DNA of 9,742 nucleotides. It comes from Ottowia sp. (lineage in GTDB: Bacteria; Pseudomonadota; Gammaproteobacteria; Burkholderiales; Burkholderiaceae_C). Position 1 is the first letter of the stretch. Each line of letters starts with the position of its first letter. Location of the stretch: positions 1 to 9,742 of the forward strand of contig JALOAS010000103.1 of the NCBI GenBank assembly GCA_023228705.1. Direction: 5' to 3'. Shown here in pieces: positions 5,845 to 9,742 of the stretch. Below the pieces are notes generated by a model, which made no database searches, was not told the DNA's origin, and was given only the letters and a program-made list of their open reading frames with translations. A program made the translations under genes and the position numbers.

Positions 5845-6795
5845 TCAGTTTGTTGCCGGCGGCGCCCAGGGATGGACCTGGCGCCAGTGCCGGGCGATTT
5901 CCTCGCGCGTGGGAATCCAGACCTTGTCGTGGCCCAGCACGTAGTCCATGAAGCGCGCCAGCGCGGCAGCGCGGCCGGGGTGGCCCGAGAGGCGGCAGTG
6001 CAGCCCCACCGACATCATCTTGGGGCTGGTCTCGCCTTCGGCGTAGAGGACGTCGAAGGCGTCTTTCATGTACGTGAAGTACTGGTCTCCGGAGTGAAAG
6101 CCCTGCACCTGCACGTAGCGCATGTCGTTGGTGTCCAGCGTGTACGGCACGATGAGTTCGGGCTTGCCGCTCACCAGCTCCCAGTACGGCAGGTCGTCGG
6201 CGTAGGAGTCGGCATCGTACAGAAAGCCGCCGTACTCGGCCACGAGCTGGCGCGTGCGCGCGTTGTTGCGTCCCGTGTACCAGCCCACGGGGCGCTTGCC
6301 CGCCAGCCTGGTGATGAGCTCGACGGTCTTTGCAATGTGCTCGCGCTCCTGGTCGGCGCCCATGTACTGGTAGTCGATCCAGCGCCAGCTGTGCGAGGCG
6401 ATTTCCCAGCCGGCATCCATCATGGCGGGAACCACCTGCGGGTTCATCTTGAGCGCCAGCCCGACGGCAAACACCGTGGCCTTCATCTGGCGCTCCCGGA
6501 ACAGCCGCAGCACGCGCCAGAAGCCCGCGCGGCTGCCGTATTCGTACAGCCACTCCATGCTCATGTGGCGCACGCCCACCAGAGGTTGCGCGCCCACCAT
6601 CTCCGAGAGGAACGCCTCGGACGCCCGGTCGCCGTTGAGAACGCAGTTCTCCGCCCCCTCCTCGTAGTTGACGACAAACTGGACGGCGATGCGCGCGCCG
6701 CCCGGCCACTGGGCATGCGGCGGATGCGCGCCGTAGCCGGCCAGATCGCGCGGTTGGCCGCCGCTCGGATCCTGGATCAATCCCATGCTTCCCAT
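5845..6795 (-). CDS. puuE: Allantoinase PuuE (polysaccharide deacetylase-like)
   Basis: PuuE hydrolyses (S)-allantoin to allantoate. The 316-residue protein belongs to the polysaccharide-deacetylase-fold allantoinases, unrelated to the metal-dependent amidohydrolase AllB. Typical segments are RDLAGYGAHPPHAQWPGGAR, then VNYEEGAE (43-49) at the position of deacetylase motif 1, VLNGDRASE, and ASHSWRWIDY (133-142). A later segment is GWYTGRNNARTR. The usual metal-binding Asp and His-x-x-x-His pattern of deacetylases is not kept: motif 1 has Glu-Glu and only one His is in the SHSW motif. This fits the metal-independent character reported for the family. ATG 6795 is preceded by AAGGA seven bases upstream; ATG 6786 is a weaker alternative. 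It lies 39 bases downstream of allE and 14 bases before allA, which fits a single operon. No signal peptide is seen. Confidence 0.95.
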   Translation of the reverse strand: MGSMGLIQDPSGGQPRDLAGYGAHPPHAQWPGGARIAVQFVVNYEEGAENCVLNGDRASEAFLSEMVGAQPLVGVRHMSMEWLYEYGSRAGFWRVLRLFRERQMKATVFAVGLALKMNPQVVPAMMDAGWEIASHSWRWIDYQYMGADQEREHIAKTVELITRLAGKRPVGWYTGRNNARTRQLVAEYGGFLYDADSYADDLPYWELVSGKPELIVPYTLDTNDMRYVQVQGFHSGDQYFTYMKDAFDVLYAEGETSPKMMSVGLHCRLSGHPGRAAALARFMDYVLGHDKVWIPTREEIARHWRQVHPWAPPATN

Positions 6796-6834
6796 GCTTC
6801 AGTCCTTCGTGCCGGTTCGGTTGCGTGTCGGGTG

Positions 6835-7665
<831 letters not shown>

Positions 7666-7757
7666 GTTGAATCTCCATCGAACCCGGCCCGGCGCCGTGT
7701 CGCGCGCCAGACCCTGCCAAGCAGAACCTGCCCAGTGTAGTGCGTGAGCGCGGGCCC

Positions 7758-7785
7758 TGCGCCCATCCGGCAATGGGCACGCGCA
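7758..7785 (-). other. Hairpin between the kinase stop and allE
   Basis: Within the 127-base gap between the kinase stop and the allE start, GCCCAT (7761-7766) pairs with ATGGGC (7773-7778) around a six-base loop, with a few further G-C pairs outside a small bulge. There is no T-run after it on the minus strand, so it is at best a weak or Rho-assisted terminator. A second small inverted repeat, CTGC-CAA-GCAG, lies at 7714-7724 and might be an operator half for allE; this is speculative. No convincing -35/-10 pair for allE was found in the gap. Confidence 0.25.
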
Positions 7786-7792
7786 GCACCGC

Positions 7793-9742
7793 CTACAGGC
7801 CGCCCAGGCTGCTTGCGCTGCCCAGCGCTTCCTGTTGCGTGTAGTTCTCGAGCAGCTTGAGCAACTCGGCCTCCGAGTAGGGCTTGCCCAGGTAGTCGTT
7901 GGCACCCAGCTCCATGGCGTAGCTGCGGTGCTTGTCCGCAGCCCGGGACGTGATCATGACCACGGGCAGGTCATCCAGCGACTTGTCGGCGCGGATCTGG
8001 CGCACGAAGTCGTAGCCGTCCATGTTGGGCATCTCGATGTCCGACAGGATCACCGCCGGACGCTCCTCGCGCAGCATGGCCAGGCCCTCCAGCCCGTCAG
8101 AGGCCAGCGCCACGCGGTAGCCATTGCGTTGCAGCAGGCGCTCCATGACCCGCCTGACGGTGATGGAATCGTCGACGACCAGGACCAGCGCCTTGTTGGC
8201 GGCCTGCGTCAGCTGCGGACCCAGCGGCAGCACCGCGTACATGTCGGCGTCCGGCCCGGGTGGCTCGGACGTCATCAGCGCCCGCACCTGGCTCTCGTAC
8301 ACGTTGGCCAGCGCAACCGGGTTGTAGATCAGCGCGATGGTGCCGGTGCTCAGCACCGTCACCGCCACCAGGCCCGGCAGGCGGGACAGCTGCGGACCCA
8401 GCGGCCTGATGACCACTTCGAGCTCGTCCATGACCTCGTCCACGTGCACGACGACCTTTTGCTCGGCCGACCGGCAGACGACCACCGTCGACGGCCGGCC
8501 GGGGTCTACGCGTCCGCGCCGCGAATGCTGCAGCAAGGCACCCACCCAGAAAAAGGGCAGCGTCTCGCCGTCCAGCTGCATCGTGCCCTGCTCGTAGGCG
8601 CGCGTGAGTTTCCTGGCAACGACTTCCTGTACCGAGTCGATGAGGCTGCTGGGGATGCCCACCGCCATGACGCCCATGCGCACCAGCGTGACCTGCGTCA
8701 GCGCCTGCGTGGCCGGGACCACCAGCCGGAACGTGGTGCCCGCGCCGGGGCGGGAGGTGACTGCCACGTGCCCTCCCAGCGCGCGGACTTCGGAGCGCAC
8801 CACGTCCAGCCCCACGCCGCGGCCGGCCAGCTCGGTCACCGTGGTGGCCGAGCTGAACCAGGGTTCAAAGATCAACTGCGCCAGCTCGTGGTCGGATGCC
8901 GGCTGTTCGGCATCGACGGGGCCCCGGGCCAGCGCGGTCTCCCGGATGCGATCCAGGTCCAGCCCCGCGCCGTCGTCACGGACCTCAAACACGACGTCCG
9001 GGCCCACGGGCATGGCCGACAGGATGATGTTGCCGGTTGCATCGAGGTCGTCCGCAACGCGCTGCGCCGGCGTGCCGATGCCGTGGACGATGCTGTTGCG
9101 CAGCAGGTGTTCAAAAACCGCGGTGAGCCGGTCCAGGATGCTGCGATCCAGCTCCAGATCGCCGCCGACGATGCGCAGATTGACCTGCTTGCCGGTTTCT
9201 TCCGCCACCTGGCGCACGAGGCGGTACAGGCGCTCGGAGACCGCTTCGAATTCGGCCATGCGCGCGCGCAGCAACGCGTGCTGGAGCTCGCGCGACTGGT
9301 GCACCTGCGCGGCCAGGCCGTCCTCGCCGGCTTCCACCGAACGCTGCAGGTTGCGCTGGACCGTCGCCACGTCGTCGACGGCCTCGGCCATCATGCGGGT
9401 CAGCTCCTGCATGCGCGTGTAGCGGTCAAATTCAAGCGGATCGAACTTGTCGTCGATCTCGGTGTTTTGCGCCAGCCGCGTCTGCATCTGCGTTTCGGCC
9501 TGCATCTCGACCTCTCGCAGGTGCCGGCGCAGGTTGGCGATGCTGCTGGCCAGGTCGGCCAGCGATCCGCGCAGCCGCCGGATGTCGTCTTCCAGGCTGG
9601 CACGCGAGATGACCAGTTCACCCAGCTGCGCCATCAGGTGGTCGAGCAAGCTGGCCCGGACCCGCACCATGCGCCGGTGATCCGCGGTGTTGACGGTATC
9701 GGGCGACAGCACCGTGGGCGCGGGCAGATCAACGGCGCCGGC
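7793..9742 (-). CDS. Hybrid chemotaxis-type histidine kinase with receiver (PilL/ChpA-like), 3' part
   Basis: The frame is open to the right edge, so this is the C-terminal 649 residues of a larger protein. From the visible N-terminal end it has a CheA P3 dimerisation region (VRVRASLLDHLMAQLGELVISR) with a long coiled coil and the block FDPLEFDRYTRMQELTRMMAE. An ATPase domain follows with N box HLLRNSIVHGI, G1 box DDGAGLDLDRI and G2 box GRGVGLDVV. Then come a CheW-like domain and a receiver domain (about 7830-8200) with VVDDS, the phosphoacceptor Asp in SDIEMPNMDGYD (codon 8039-8041) and the conserved KPY lysine. This order matches PilL/ChpA proteins of type IV pilus chemosensory systems, whose N-terminal half contains several Hpt domains; that half is outside the window. 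Neighbouring CheW-, CheY- or PilJ-like genes would be expected further right. It runs in the direction of allE but probably has no functional tie to it. Confidence 0.9.
   Translation of the reverse strand, partial: AGAVDLPAPTVLSPDTVNTADHRRMVRVRASLLDHLMAQLGELVISRASLEDDIRRLRGSLADLASSIANLRRHLREVEMQAETQMQTRLAQNTEIDDKFDPLEFDRYTRMQELTRMMAEAVDDVATVQRNLQRSVEAGEDGLAAQVHQSRELQHALLRARMAEFEAVSERLYRLVRQVAEETGKQVNLRIVGGDLELDRSILDRLTAVFEHLLRNSIVHGIGTPAQRVADDLDATGNIILSAMPVGPDVVFEVRDDGAGLDLDRIRETALARGPVDAEQPASDHELAQLIFEPWFSSATTVTELAGRGVGLDVVRSEVRALGGHVAVTSRPGAGTTFRLVVPATQALTQVTLVRMGVMAVGIPSSLIDSVQEVVARKLTRAYEQGTMQLDGETLPFFWVGALLQHSRRGRVDPGRPSTVVVCRSAEQKVVVHVDEVMDELEVVIRPLGPQLSRLPGLVAVTVLSTGTIALIYNPVALANVYESQVRALMTSEPPGPDADMYAVLPLGPQLTQAANKALVLVVDDSITVRRVMERLLQRNGYRVALASDGLEGLAMLREERPAVILSDIEMPNMDGYDFVRQIRADKSLDDLPVVMITSRAADKHRSYAMELGANDYLGKPYSEAELLKLLENYTQQEALGSASSLGGL

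Noticed and set aside
7793..9742. The kinase as a dedicated sensor for purines
   Set aside because: Domain order matches pilus-type chemosensory kinases, it has no visible ligand-binding domain here, and proximity to allE alone is not evidence.

Overview
The window is about two-thirds G+C with tightly packed genes. It looks like chromosomal DNA from a betaproteobacterium, most likely order Burkholderiales. That placement is an inference from protein style: a PilL/ChpA-type chemotaxis kinase, a PuuD-type urate oxidase and a compact LemA/M48 pair. No 16S or other marker gene is present to prove it.

Left part (1-2866, + strand). The first ~205 bases hold no gene I can name. They contain an imperfect REP-like hairpin and an unrecognised minus-strand frame that runs off the edge. 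Next come a small MliC-type lysozyme-inhibitor lipoprotein (206-553) and a 74-residue cysteine-rich GDCCVxC-motif protein (597-821). After a 294-base gap with nothing recognisable, a lemA gene (1116-1715) and a membrane-bound M48 (HtpX-like) zinc metalloprotease (1751-2866) form a probable two-gene operon. Most of this part has an envelope or stress flavour.

Central part (2872-7665). This is a purine/ureide catabolic cluster in three blocks: uraD (-) diverges from uraH-puuD (+), which converges on allE-puuE-allA (-). In pathway order, PuuD (membrane cytochrome c urate oxidase) makes 5-hydroxyisourate from urate. UraH and UraD convert that to (S)-allantoin, and PuuE opens allantoin to allantoate. 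An allantoate amidohydrolase (AllC), not present here, would make (S)-ureidoglycine. AllE deaminates this to (S)-ureidoglycolate, and AllA splits that to glyoxylate and urea. Using PuuD rather than soluble uricase lets urate electrons enter the respiratory chain instead of forming hydrogen peroxide. No regulator, transporter, xanthine dehydrogenase or AllC lies in the window.

Right part (7793-9742, - strand). This is the C-terminal 649 residues of a large hybrid chemotaxis-type histidine kinase (CheA P3, ATPase and CheW-like domains plus a receiver), related to PilL/ChpA of twitching-motility systems. Its N-terminus lies beyond the right edge. It reads in the same direction as allE, but a link to purine use is not shown.

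I found no undescribed multi-gene system, CRISPR array, RNA gene or insertion sequence. The points most worth checking are the Asp for Glu replacement in the UraD active-site motif, the missing AllC step, the left-edge repeat/open frame, and the Cys form of the GDCCVxC protein.
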